This document shows, piece after piece, positions 47,201 through 59,800 of a stretch of 64,000 nucleotides of DNA. Where the stretch lies: positions 4,980,001 through 5,044,000 of the forward strand of contig NC_083517.1 in assembly GCF_032362555.1 (NCBI RefSeq). The letters run 5' to 3'. The translations under genes and the position numbers were made by a program. The notes under the pieces were generated by a model. It was given only the letters and a program-made list of their open reading frames with translations. It was not told where the DNA came from and did not search any database. This DNA comes from Amyelois transitella (lineage: Eukaryota; Arthropoda; Insecta; Lepidoptera; Pyralidae). Position 1 is the stretch's first letter, and each line of letters begins with the position of its first letter.

Positions 47201-47457
47201 TATAGTCCATTTTTAAAGAAATAAAGGTAAAAAATCTTTATACGCCTTTTCGTTGAAACAAACATTTTCAAATTAATTTGTAGCTATGATAAGGAAAATA
47301 GGATTTAATGATAAAATAACAGAAGGCAAAATGAATTACTTTTGCTATGAACCATGCTTTATTAAACAAATAATTTTATTTGATTAAATAATATATTATT
47401 AATATTTTTAGATTGTTTGCCTTTAATTTTAGTTCTTACCTAAAGAAATGGACTATA
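47201..47457. mobile_element. MITE-like element with 12-bp inverted ends
   Basis: TATAGTCCATTT at 47201-47212 pairs with AAATGGACTATA at 47446-47457. The TA at each end could be the target duplication. Internal AAGGCAAA (about 47326) and TTTGCCTTT (about 47416) add a second, inner inverted pair. No coding capacity. Short ends make this less certain than the element at 31551. Confidence 0.42.
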
Positions 47458-49455
47458 GTTGCGTAGTGAAAGCGAAGCGGCGCCGTGCGACGCGGCTTGC
47501 TCGTGCGACGAATTGTTAACGCGGGTGTTACATGACAGGAATCATTAGGTAGTGTTTTAATTCTAATTTTTCCTTTTCTTTTGAGTCCTTTCACTCTTTC
47601 AAATGTCTGACACTAAATAAAGTAAACATTGACGAGGAACATTTTCTTATTTTCCTGAATTTTCAGTTAACTTCAGAGTTAGAAAGAGATGTTAGACAAG
47701 ACATAATATCTCTATCAAGCTTTATTACAATGATCCGTGGTCACCGAGCGAGTCCCTCCGAATCATTGTAACATGACTGGAAACATCCGAGACAAATAAA
47801 GGTACATTACGTGCGTGTTTAATATCTTTATTATGTATTTTTAAACTGTATAGATAATTAATCGTCTAGTCAGCCAGTGCCGAGGTTTTCAAAATTAGTA
47901 TATAAATAGGGTATCATTAAATAGTTTGTGTAAAGTATTGACTTGAAGAAGTCATTCCAAAGTCGGAAAGAAGGGTCGATTACAAATCAATAGCGCTGAT
48001 TAGTAATCACACGTCACGTCACAAAATACTGTGTTAACATTGTAAGTACTAATGTCTCCTTTCGGAAAACAGACACGTTCCGCAAATATTTGACCCAGGT
48101 CCGGACTCAAACGCGGCAGCGACTTTCCTTTTCTACTTCTTGAGCCATTGTGGTCAATCGAATCGTCTAGCTTTACCGCCTAAATGAAATTTATATACTG
48201 ACCGCGTCCTCACGGGTTCACTGGTGAAATTCTAAATAAGTATGTTTCGTTCCAGTTAAAGACAAACACTGTTTGTATTTATTTAAATAAAAGTAACAAA
48301 TAAAATTAATTTAATATTTGCATAGAGCTTCCAATAGCTAATAAGTATTTATTTTGTGACTGTAAATTTTGTATATGCTCTATTTTTGAAATTAAACTGC
48401 TTTTATGAAGAATTGGAAACAGATTCTCTTCTTACGACTCATTCTTACCAATTTTAGAGGGAGTTGCAAGGCAAGACGGAATACGTAGGTATTTTGTTAT
48501 TTAAGTTTTCAGGCAAATCAAACGCAGTTAAGTAGATAAAAAAATGTACGTATGTACTTTTAAAAAAACGATGATAAAAGTTTCTCAGCTTTCGAAGTTT
48601 ACACAAAAAATATATTTTATTTAATATTATTCATAAGGAGAATACCTTGTTGTTGGGAAATGGTCCCATGTATTTTAAATTACCCGTCAATCGTATATGC
48701 GTGTAAAATAAGCGTTTTAATAGAGCTATGACACGGAAAATTTTATGATTCAATTTATGTTCGTTTGTTGCAGATAGATTCCGTGTAAGTTATTTCCGGA
48801 TTTACACTAGAAATTCTATTCTCCACCATGATTTGTGCAAAAGATTTAATTTCTAATATCAAAACTTAAGTGTTTTAAGTTAGGTCTAAAATTCTCGTGA
48901 TAATAGTTATATAAATTCTAGTTCTCCTGTGTATTACAATATATTCTGATGAATCGAATTTATTGAACTGATTTTCACTTATATTTATATGTTATAGGTA
49001 TTATGCTGTCGTACAATGATAAATGACTTTGAATTTGAAATTTCGTAACTTTTTGCAGGCAAACTCATATGAGCCTTGAGTTCATTCAAATGACGATAAT
49101 TTTTTTTAGTGAACTGATTTTGATGAAACAAACTTTAAATGTTTTTCTGAGTTTAAACAAAGCAACTGGTGAAAGTTTTAACTAAATCGCTTCCATACTT
49201 TCGGAGATAAGCGTGATCATACATACAGACAGACAGACAAAAAAAATTGCTTTCTATTATTCATTCTAAGTGTCCCTCTATCCATTTCAGTCAAAAATAC
49301 TAAATGTACCTACAGACAAAATATTTTTACTGTTTTATTATATGTATATAGTACATATATAGATAAGTTCAGTTTTTGAACATAGTGTATAAGCAATTAT
49401 TGCATATTTCAATTTGGGACCATCCATTAATTACATTCCCATCGTAACCAAGTTT

Positions 49456-49572
49456 TTAATGTTTCGTGGTGCGGTGGAGTTCGTCCAATACGTCGTCGTC
49501 CATACGAATAGGTCGTAAAAGTTCACCAACGCTACAGATTAGGGTTACTTGTGATTGTTTTCCGCGATCGGG
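49456..49572 (-). CDS. Possible terminal coding exon, unknown product
   Basis: After the acceptor TTTTTCTACAG the frame reads PDRGKQSQVTLICSVGELLR then PIRMDDDVLDELHRTTKH and stops. It is GC-richer than its surroundings and has a balanced composition. I do not recognise it. A GC-rich stretch at 55345-55475 on the same strand, ending GAAATTATTTGG before GTGAGA, could be a 5' exon of the same gene, but no exons between were found. Confidence 0.3.
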   Translation of the reverse strand, partial: PDRGKQSQVTLICSVGELLRPIRMDDDVLDELHRTTKH

Positions 49573-49903
49573 CTGTAGAAAAACGATGTTGAATATAAAT
49601 GTATGTATATATGTTCTAAATTTCTTCCAGTATCGCCACATACTGACACAATTTATTGACGTTGCATGCGAGTTGCGTCGTGCGCCAGTCTGGAACCTGT
49701 CCCGCCGTTAGAACAACGCAAAACATGACCCGCTCCGACCATGCGCAAGTAATTTCAAAGCTTTTAGTAGTCTATAATAACATTTTAATGGGTATACCTA
49801 CGAGGTCTAAATCTTACTATAGCAATATCCTATAAAATTAAATTCTTCCTGATTTTATTTCATGGGAATATGAAATCTATCGTTTAGTTTCATAATAATA
49901 AAG

Positions 49904-50160
49904 TACCCGGTTGACCGAGCTTTGCTCGGTGTACCAGAGATGGCGCTGATATACAGTACGTAGTTTCTTAAAACGCGGTTTTTAAAATGTTTATATATCT
50001 TGGGAACCGAGCTTTTCTCGAACCTAGGACCTTGATAAATCGATTCCTTGAGCCGAAAAGCCTCTAATCTGTAACTTTCATTAAAATCGTTTGAGCCGTT
50101 TCCGAGATCTTAATTATATATATGTATACAAGAATTGCTCGTTTAAATATATTAGATAAA
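49904..50160 (+). repeat. Dispersed lepidopteran repeat
   Basis: Contains ACCCGGTTGACCGAGCTTTG, GATGGCGCTGATATACAG, ATTAAAATCGTTTGAGCCGT and the end AAGAATTGCTCGTTTAAATA. I know similar sequences as common lepidopteran repeats; class not settled. Only one copy in this window. Confidence 0.4.
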
Positions 50161-51079
50161 TAGATTAGATACAAATTATTACAACGTTTGCTGTAAACTT
50201 TTACTTTCTGTTGAGTTTTTAGCGTATACAGAGAATTTTAACCTTTATTACCATCATTTTGTTACAATATATAGGCACATCACGTCTTTATCTTTTATGG
50301 GTTTGACAGAGCCAACAGTCTCGACGTTCAGCTGGATGGCTAAAAGATAAAATAGAGATTCATATTGTTACAATCCCAAGTTAATTAGCCTTTCCCTGGA
50401 CTTACTTTTACAATCTGCACCGAAAAAGGAGCAGCTGGCACACATTATCTTTTTTCTTTGCTACCAGCGTGGAATCATGCACTAATGAATATGCCTATTC
50501 CCTGACTAGCTTATTTTGTCACTAACTATCCGTAAGCGTGTTATTGAAAATACTATGGTTATAAGGTTATTAAATTTACTCAAATTCACGTACATATTAC
50601 AGAGTAGCTGGTCCCTTTGGCTTCCACGTCACATGATCCAGATCTCTTTATATATTTTCGCTAAAAGAAAATTCTCATCTGGTGAAACAACTTTTGTTAT
50701 GACATCTTTTCCATAATTCGGATGATTTAGTTGGTCGATAATGGTTTTGCATCCGATGTTCCAGATCTTCGATTTTTATACGCCAACAGAAAATGCTCAT
50801 CAGTTTGAACGACTTTTGTTAAATGTCTTTTCGATGTTCAGCTGTTCCAGATTTCAAAATAAATTATACCCTATATGTTGGCCAGCCAAAAGAGCAATAC
50901 AACAAGCAAAAGTTTCAATTAAATCGGCTTAGAAGTTCCGGAGATTAGCGTGCACATAGAAATATACAGCCTTTTTTTCAAATTCATGCTCGGTTACTAT
51001 TTCTTCATCGTAATAAATTATTTTTTAGAAAATAAAATAATGTACAGACAATTTTTGTTACTGTTTTATTATATTCATA

Positions 51080-51333
51080 CATATATATAATTACGTCTAT
51101 ATCCCTTGCGGGGAAGACAGAGCCAACAATCTTGAATAGCCTGATAGGCCAAGTTCAGCCGTTTGGCTTAATGATAGAATTGAGATTCAAATAGAGACAG
51201 GTTGCTAGCAGATCGCCTAAAAGAAGAATCCCAAGTTAATAAGCCTATCCATTAGTCGCCTTTTACGACATCCATGGGAACGAGATGGAGTGGTCCTTTT
51301 CTTTTTTTTTTGGTGCCGGGTACCACACGGCAC
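51080..51333 (-). repeat. Interspersed repeat family A, copy 10 (full length)
   Basis: Nearly complete reverse copy from ATTACGTCTATATCCCTTGC to GGTGCCGGGTACCACACGGC, including CGCCTAAAAGAAGAATCCCA. Together with copy 7 it defines the family's full length of about 255 bp. Confidence 0.8.
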
Positions 51334-51906
51334 ATGTATATTAATGAATTAATCATTTTAATTAATAATTCTAATAAAAAAGAAAAAAGTTGGTGTTTGT
51401 AACTCTGTACACACTAATCACTGGAGTCACTGATAAAACAACTACATATTTGTATTGTACCTACTTATCTGGCTTATTATTGGGCAAATATTTATGGTAG
51501 GTACATTATAGAACACCTGATAAATAACTACTTAGCAAGTAAAGTTTCATTTAAGTAATTTGAAAAGTCTTACAAATAAAAGACGTTACTTACGTGCGTT
51601 AGTCATGCGGGACGTATATAGATTTTTATTAAAGTGAAATATTTGCTAAATATAATTAAAGAAGACTAAATATTTAAAATTATATTAATTTACGCGCAAG
51701 ATTGTTATAATCAGTACTCCAACTACTACATAACTCCAATTTTCCAACAATATCCCAGCAATTCTCAGAAGCAAAATGATTTGCCATGGCTTGTCGCTTT
51801 TCTATGTTCCAACCTCGATATACTCAATGGTGCGCACGTCAATCTTCAGGTTCACCAGCCAATTATCTGTTATATTATACCTATTATGTAGTTTGAAATT
51901 TACATA

Positions 51907-52110
51907 ATGTTACCCTATGAGGGATAGGTTTATAAACTTGGGATTCTTCTTTTAGGCGACGGGCTAGCAACCTGTCACTATTTGAATCTCAATTCCATCA
52001 TAAAGCCAAACAGCTGAAAGTGGCCTATCAGTCTTTTCAAGACTGTTGGCTCTGTCAACCCCGCAAAGATATAGACGTGACCATATGTATGTATGTTACC
52101 CTATGAGGGA
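51907..52110 (+). repeat. Family A copy 11 with an 18-bp target site duplication
   Basis: ATGTTACCCTATGAGGGA occurs at 51907-51924 and again at 52093-52110, exactly flanking a 5'-truncated family A copy that runs from TAGGTTTATAAACTTGGG to a CATATGTATGT tail. The long duplication, truncation and short 3' simple tail are the marks of LINE-type target-primed insertion. Confidence 0.85.
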
Positions 52111-52345
52111 AGACAAATTCTAAAAATAAATCATCTTTTTTAAATAGTCGATTTGACGGAGCAGATGAGCTTGCATTGTACGAATGCGCTGTAAGGATCT
52201 AAAATTTAGAACTGCCCCTTTAACCAAATAAAAAAATTGATCGGATATTTTTTTTCTTCAGGGTTGTTATTGGTGTAATTATTCTTATTACAAATGTCAT
52301 CTAAGTGTACAAAACAAAAATTGACCCTGGGTTTTAAATAAGTAA

Positions 52346-52636
52346 CTAATTGTAATTTTTATCCGTAACTTCATAAGCTAAAGAATTTTTCTGTTTTTGA
52401 AGTTGTTTCGAAAATTGTTGCTCAACTACACGCCCTAAAAAACGTAAACGCAAAATTATATACGTAGTAGATTGCGTTACAGGATGATTGTTTTGTCTAT
52501 AAGTCTCTTCTTTACAGTGCTTATATATTTGATCGTCGAATTCTTTTCTTTCTTTCGCGTTTAATTTGTGCGCCAATATACATATATTAGGAATACAAAA
52601 ATTTGGGGAACCAAAATTGATCTTTGTCATTTCCAT
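52346..52636 (-). CDS. Unassigned open frame, 96 codons
   Basis: A continuous frame, MEMTKINFGSPNFCIPNICI onwards, with LNAKERKEFDDQIYKHCKEE and VVEQQFSKQLQKQ. The composition is protein-like, with predicted helices, but there is no recognised family, no clear splice context, and the surrounding region is repeat-rich. It may be a fragment of an old element or chance. Confidence 0.2.
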   Translation of the reverse strand: MEMTKINFGSPNFCIPNICILAHKLNAKERKEFDDQIYKHCKEETYRQNNHPVTQSTTYIILRLRFLGRVVEQQFSKQLQKQKNSLAYEVTDKNYN

Positions 52637-52799
52637 GTTTAATATCTACGAGTACTTTAGCTTAGCGTTGTCTCCGTGTGATTCCGAAACAGGTTTAACT
52701 AAATCAATAATTATTCACGCACTTCCAAAAAACTTGTATTTATTTAGCAGTGAAAGTTAAAGTGTGACGTTTATTTATTATAAACTTTATGTTCAGACA

Positions 52800-52990
52800 T
52801 TGGATAGTGTAGGGTGTCGTGCCGCGGAGGAGGGGCGGCGGGGCGAGAGGTGTGGGAACCGCGCAGACAGACCGAGTGGCGCCACGGGCGGTTTGAGTAG
52901 CGTGCGCCCGCGCCGCCCACGAAGCAGCCTGACTGGACCAGCCAACTCGCAAACGGCCGACTGACTCTTGCTTGACCGCTTCAAGCGCTA
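52800..52990. promoter_or_regulatory. GC-rich patch, possible distal 5' exon or promoter
   Basis: About 190 bases of CpG-rich sequence (GGAGGAGGGGCGGCGGGGCG, GTGCGCCCGCGCCGCCCACG) in an otherwise AT-rich area. Just upstream GTTCAGACATT could act as an initiator. Frames through it are arginine/alanine-rich on both strands, which follows from base composition, so I do not call a protein. Confidence 0.35.
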
Positions 52991-54499
52991 CTCCAACGGG
53001 GTTAACGAAACGTCAAACTTAATAAATTTTATGAATGGAGATAGGTACGCAAATGATGAATGTCAATTCATTCATGAAATGTGATAGGTATGTTAATTAC
53101 TGCCTCTGGATGTTTAAGTCTGCCAGGAGTTCAGTAAGGATAAAATTGCATTGCTCTCTTTATTGGATCGCTCTGTTGATCTCTTTATCTCTCACAACTC
53201 TATCCTTATCCAAACCACATAAAATTCGCAAAATCACTTAGAGATGTAAGGAACATTTCTATGAAATTTATTTTCCGATAAGTAAGATAAATTTATATTT
53301 CTTTGAATTTTTTTTTTCTTAAACTTTTAAGTATCGCCGTAGATTTACTGGATTTAACTGGTTTACTAGTTAACTATGCACATCAAACAAAAATGAAAGA
53401 GTAACTAGATGACGTTAAAAATTATTTTACGGGGGTACTAAGTTTTTGAATAATATTATGGTCCTTTGGATTACATATATTTCTGTCAACCTCAGAATCG
53501 AGTGGGTGCGCAAGGAAAGAAATATTAACACTTTCACATGTTTAATGTGTCGATGACCCGGCGGCGGCACTTGGCTGAAGACGAGCCCACGCCTTCAGAC
53601 GTCCGAGTTCGGAGGCCGATCTGTCACAGCTTTGAAATTTATGTATTCCTGGATCTCTTTGAAATTTATAGTAGGTATAGGTAGTTCCTTTCTAAGGCAG
53701 CCTTTTTTACCCGCCTGATTTATTTTTTAAATAGATGAAGCGAAACATGAATATAAACATGATGATGAAGAGGCGTGATTTTATGTATGTACTAGAGTAC
53801 GTCCGCGGGTATGTATAAAATGTAATCGCTGCCTACTCCTCCTGGAAAGAGGCCGGAAAACCAAAAGAATAAAAAGAAAGAAGATAATTAAGGCAATACC
53901 AGTTGATTGTATGCTCGAAATTATATGTTGTGTAAATTTTTATCAGCATTGTCATGTTTTGTCAAAAAACCGTTTGAGAATCCAACTTTTTGAGAATTCA
54001 ACGTTACGAAAATTCAATATTATGTTCTAGAAAGCCCAAGTGCAGGTTTGTTTTATTCCTAATTAGCCTTTTGTAAAATGTAAGTGAAATGTAAACCCGT
54101 TTCTTTTTTTCAGATCCCGTCTACGCCTATTCCACTTGTCACATTAACAGCTGCTGTGACATCATTTTAATTATTATTATTATTTTTATAATAACATCAT
54201 TTTATGAATCTTCCTTTTGATTTTATGAATATCTGCTTGCTGGTGTAATTTAACTATCTAATTTAGATGGTTAAACGATGGAATTGAAATTCAAATAGTG
54301 ACAGCCCATTGCATAAAATATGAGTCAAAAGTTTATTACCCTTTTCTTTGATTGACTTTTACAATCTGCATAGTAAGGGCAGCAACTGGCACGGCACACA
54401 CTTAATATTTTTTATTCGCTATAGCTTGCTCTAGAATTAATGTGCCTACTCTATTATAAATATTATTAATTCCAACATTATGTAGGTATCATAAAGCTG

Positions 54500-54608
54500 A
54501 TATAATCCAATTATTAAGCCATACAGATTAACATCGCTTTTCAGACTTTTCAACTTTTTGGCTCTATCTTATCCGCAAAGGATATAGACGTGACTATATG
54601 TATGTATC
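54500..54608 (+). repeat. Family A, decayed 3' end
   Basis: Keeps AAGCCATACAG, CCGCAAAGGATATAGACGTG and a TATGTATC tail, with many changes between. Confidence 0.5.
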
Positions 54609-55344
54609 AATAGCACGAAAAGATCAAATTATATAGATCAATTAAATATATTAAAGGAAGTATTGAAAAATAGCTTTTGAGTTTGCAAAAGTGCTACATA
54701 CAAAAGACATCAACGCGCTGAAAATAAATTAAAATTCTCTATAGAAAAACAAATGCTTGCTTTAGTAAATAAAATTAGTTTTAACGAAAGAAAATATTAA
54801 AAAAGTTTTAAACTTTTAGTTATTTAATCCTTACGGGAAAAATCTCGAAGATAATGATTCTTTTGCACATAAATTGCACAGCTTTTACCTCTATATACTA
54901 CATTCTATATTCTACAGGAACAACAATAGGAAAAACTTTAATAAACGTAGTTAAGCGTGTATCATCGTTGATTCACTAAACTAATTCTTAAAAAAATAGT
55001 CATTAGTTGAAATCACGGACCCAAGAAGCACAATAATAATATTTGTAAGAACTTTATATTCCGATTTATATATAAATAAGCATCATGTAAAGGGTTTTCT
55101 TAATAAGAATAATTATTATTGTTTTTGCTGATTTTGGTCGATGTTATAAAAAATGCAAATATTCTGCGTTCTCCATGCTTCCTGCACTCACAACTTCACG
55201 CATGTTGTTTCTAATTTTCTTATTTTTCGTGATATTGTTAACTAACCTTACTTAACCGTACAGTACATCCGTTAAAATCGCACAAATCAATTACATATAA
55301 ACAAAATATCTCACCCAAATAATTTCCATATTATCCGCACGTTT

Positions 55345-55475
55345 GTCACGAGTCACGCACAGAGCTGAGCAGCGGCGGGTCGGTGGGCGCGTTTCCTGCT
55401 CAACGTCTGTGATACGTCTGTCGGTGACCGGTGACCGGGGGCCCTCCATAGCGCACGCTCCTTGCCATACGAACA
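55345..55475. promoter_or_regulatory. GC-rich patch, possible 5' exon
   Basis: CpG-rich block (GAGCAGCGGCGGGTCGGTGG, GGTGACCGGTGACCGGGGGC). On the minus strand the sequence leads to AATATGGAAATTATTTGG before GTGAGA, a possible first coding exon and donor. No downstream partner exon was proven. Confidence 0.3.
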
Positions 55476-56840
55476 CAATATGGAGATTGCAGAAATAGTA
55501 TCATCGTATTTACTTCCCCTCATATTTATTACTTGAAACGTAAATAAGAACATGTACCGGGTGCCGGGTGGTTTCCGCTTTAGAATAAGTCTACTCTATC
55601 TACTTTCCATGGAATTCGAAAAAGGTTACTAAGGTAATAGACGAAGGAACATTCCCTACAGTGGCTGCGAAGAAGGAAATCGGTTATTGTAAAAACCTGA
55701 TGTAACTGGAAATAACGTCAGGAAGAATAACAGTACACATCATCATTGGCAACACACCCGGATTGATTGTCGGATTTCTGGTGCTTTAGAAAAACAGTGA
55801 TTTTATCCCCCTTGACAAAGGGGTAGATAAGGCAAACCTACTGCAAAAACCTGTACAGTACCTACATGACCTGGATAATATGAATGTGTGTGTGAACTTA
55901 ATCTGGTCTAGATACCAGATTAAGTTAACAAACGGTTGCCTAAAAGTAGAGTCAGTTTTGATTAAACAAACTTTTGTTTCTTGATTTTGCTTGGATGGCT
56001 TCGCTACATAGAAAATACGTATAAAAAAATAGAAATTAAGATTTTCCTTTCTTATTGCTTCAAACAAACAGTTCTTTTACCTATGGAATAGGTTCACTTA
56101 TATGGTTCGACTGCTGTACCCTCATTGTTTTGTATCACCTGCCATGCATGATACCTGCTCACCACTTCTCGGATACGTATGTGAAATGAAATGACCGAAG
56201 CTTTGGAGATAGTGTGACTTACGATACGACTTAGAGATAAATTCATTTTCCAATGTAATTCTACGTATTAATCGCTTCGACTGTATTTGTGCGAGTGCTG
56301 GCTATGTAGGTAGTAACCACTTTTAGTTCATTGACTACTACAAGCCATAAATGTAATGTGAGCTCTTCGTTACAATGTCGTAGAAGTAGGATAGGGAAAA
56401 CGCTTTAGTTATCAATCGTTAGGATCTTAAATAAAGAAAAGAAATCCTTTAGATACTTATCACCAGCTTTCACGCCTACTCCTTAGATTAATTTTTAGGA
56501 AGTTTTATTTTTTACGTTTAAAAGGAACCAATGATAGGATATGTTTTATAGGGCCATGTCATTATGTTTGTTCTGTAATGTACGTATGTATTTTCATGGT
56601 GCTCTAAAGTTTCTATAACTATGATGATTTCTACTAGTCAGCTAAAAGACCAAATAGAACTTGCGTGAATGTTATTACTTACTACGTAAGTAAATATAAA
56701 TTATAAGTATGTACTTAGGTAATTATATTTAATAAAATCGCAATCTTCTGAACTGATTTTAATGAAATTTGGTAGACGTTTAGGAATATTATAGGCTTTT
56801 ATTCTGGAATTTCCTACGGGCGCAAAGTAGTAATTTATAA

Positions 56841-59800
56841 TTAAAGAAGTGCTTGTATCCAGGCGATAAAGGAGCTGACACGAGCGAACCCGCCAGGGAA
56901 CCCACGTTGGCAACCGCTGATATGTTCAAAAGAAGTCACACCCACCTGAAAGAGCCAACAAAATTTAAGGTTTTTAGATTATAATCTCTCTAAGTCTCTC
57001 AACTAAGCGCCCAATATGTAAACTTAGCAAAAGCCTGCTAAAGAATAATACCTAATATGACACATATGGTCAAAGGCTGCCTGCACGACATAAACTGTCT
57101 TGTAAGAATTTTGTGACAGGTTAACGAATAATAATATTAATATTAGTAGATAAATCTTTGTTTTACCGTGATGGGTGACTATTAGCCAACGCGGCGCGTG
57201 GCTCGACACGCACTTGGCAGATTTCAAAACTACTGTCATGTGGAATTAAGTCACGCCCTAAAATATGTAATTAATCATAATTTATTTGTCTACTTCATCC
57301 ATCTTATCTTAATGCAAAACTGATTAAATATGTAGAGTTCGGAATAATCCGATTTTTATAAGTATATTTATTTTATTGCGTTTTAACGATAACGTGCTGA
57401 TTTGTTATTGTTTGATTATCACCTAGATTCTTTGATTAGTAAGTCTCAAAATCTTATTAAGTCTTATAATTATTATATAATCAAAATATTATTAAAGAAA
57501 CTGAACTCAAAAGGCACAAATATATTACCACGTCCGATCGATAATTATTTTTCTAAATCTTACCAAGATCCTCTGGTTGTTCCACCAGAACCAGAGAGGG
57601 CCACCAGAGTCGCCGCCGCAGATGCCAACACCTCCGTTACCGCTGGTGCAGATCGTGTTGGCCTGGACTGTGGAACCGTACACTTGCGCGCACGCCGCGT
57701 TCGTGATCACTGTCAGGTGCACGTGTCTCATCACCTGGTTATTACCGATCCCTAGATCTGTGGAATAAATATACAAACATACTTTGATATATAAACATTA
57801 TAACCATAATACTATACGGGTCAGGTTCTCCTGGAAAGGTTGCAGAGGTTAGACTGCGACTCCTGCGCTTCGTGTAAAAACCTGACTCACTCAATCCAGA
57901 TCCATAGTCAAGGGTTTCCCCGGGCTTCTCTCTAGAGGGGTGCGAATGCAACCAGGACCAAATCCAGGAAAAAGAAGAAGGTATTTAGTTTCTAAGGTTC
58001 TAAATAAATATATATAAGTATAAATAAATCTATAAAAATAAATACACGATAATATAATTATAATAAAATACTTAAAAACTACAATAACTAAACAATATAT
58101 TACATTTTATTTTCCGAGTCGGTTTCTTTCCCATCCTGAAGCCTTCAGGAAGAGAGAGATTCGACGTCCCCTTCAATAAAAATACTCCTATATCCTGATG
58201 CACTCGGGAAGTGAATTCCAGAGAAATAGGGAGGTAAAAAATAATATTTTTTGTACATATTGTTTTATAAAGTTATTACTTACATATATACATAAAATCA
58301 CGCCTCTTTCCCGGAGGGGTAGGCAGAGACTACCTCTCTCCACTTGCCACGATCTCTGCATACTTCCTTCGCTTTATCCACATTCATAACTCTCTTCATG
58401 CAAGCTCGGCGGTTTCGGGTACTCTTGACCTGACCCTTTACCAGGACGCCCTTAATTTGAACAAGACACGTTCGTCTAGGTCTTCCCACTCCGACCTTTT
58501 CCTCCACACTCTCGTTGTATATCTGCTTAGTCAACCTGCTTTCATTCATCCTCTCCACATGACCAAACCTTCTTAACATGCCCTTTTCTATTCCTGTAAC
58601 TTCTGTTGTTCCCATTCCCTTATCACGCTGTTCCTTATCCGGTCACTCAATTTCACACCCATCAAAAAGTTATAAGTAGCATAAATAGAATATGTAGTAT
58701 AATAATTTTGTTAAAATTCGCTTTGGAGGGATTGCTTCAATGTCCTTTGTCGTTAAGGCTGTGTTATGCCAACTTAGAGCTATGCGTTAGAAGAGAAGAC
58801 CCTGTCAGTCACCTTTCCCTTTATAATATAAAAGACATATTAAGATATTTGGAAATCGGACCAACAAATCTGTAAAGTACCTATATGGAAATTCGCTTTC
58901 GCAAATATTGTTCAGTCTGATAAGAATTTCTCGTTTAAGTACCTACCTACTAATTCAGAGACCTAATGTGTATCTACTTACAAACCTAGTTCTTATAAAT
59001 GTATCTATGAAATTGAGGGGATATTTTGCTATTACTTTATTTATTAGGTACTTACTATCTCCATAGCGGCCGAAACCCGCGGCCCAGGCTCTGTATCCAG
59101 CGAGATTGTTATTCACAAAAGCGGTTGGCAGACTAGCGGGCTGGATGAAATCTAAACAACAGATTAATAAACAGCAAAGATTTGTTCTTTTGTCAAATTT
59201 TCAAATTCAAATTCAAAATTTTTATTCAATATTATAGGATACTATTATATCGCTTAATAATTGTCGTATGGTTTAACAACATTGGTTGACGTCAAATAAA
59301 TTACTTAAAAACTAAGTTTACTGCCGCTTCCAAGGCGTCAGTGCAGAAGAAGCGGTAACAAACTGCACTGCAGCATTTTCTTCAACAACGTCAACTTCAC
59401 AATATTAAATGTATGTTTGTAACTAATCAATTGGCACAGATATAAAATAGAAAATAATTGATGTAAATATAAATTGATTCTGTCTTGTTATTCAGTGGAA
59501 AAACTTACTAGTATAAGTGACCCAATTTAAATTGATAATAGCGACGTCGTTGTGTAAGGTGTTAGGATTGTAGCCGGCGTGGAGGACGACGGAGCTAGTG
59601 ACCACTCGAGTTCCCCCCGTGAACAATGTGAGGGATCCTAGCACCACGGTGAACTGGCGGGCTTGGTTGAAGGTGTCGCGCCAGCAGTGGGCCGCCGTTA
59701 TGGCACGGGTATTCGACAGCAAAGAGGAACCGCATACTGAGGTCGCTCCCGATGTTAGAGCAATTACTAAGCCACCCTGAAATTATAAATTCTTATTTTT

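Larger units (their letters stand above)
45340..56840. other. Gene-poor 11.5-kb stretch
   Basis: No complete gene could be assembled. Contents: family B copy 46523-46741; AT-dinucleotide run 46414-46439; MITE-like element 47201-47457; GC-rich patch 47460-47525; terminal-exon-like stretch 49456-49572; dispersed lepidopteran repeat 49904-50160; decayed family A at 50278-50450; family A copies 51080-51333, 51925-52110 and 54500-54608; an unassigned frame 52346-52636; GC-rich patches 52800-52990 and 55345-55475; and a LINE-tail scrap at 53770-53860. The GC-rich patches may be distal promoters or 5' exons of genes that extend outside the window. Confidence 0.5.

Noticed and set aside
52740-52984. 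Arginine/alanine-rich proteins in the GC-rich patch
   Set aside because: All frames on both strands give biased composition because of base content; no signal peptide, family or splice support.
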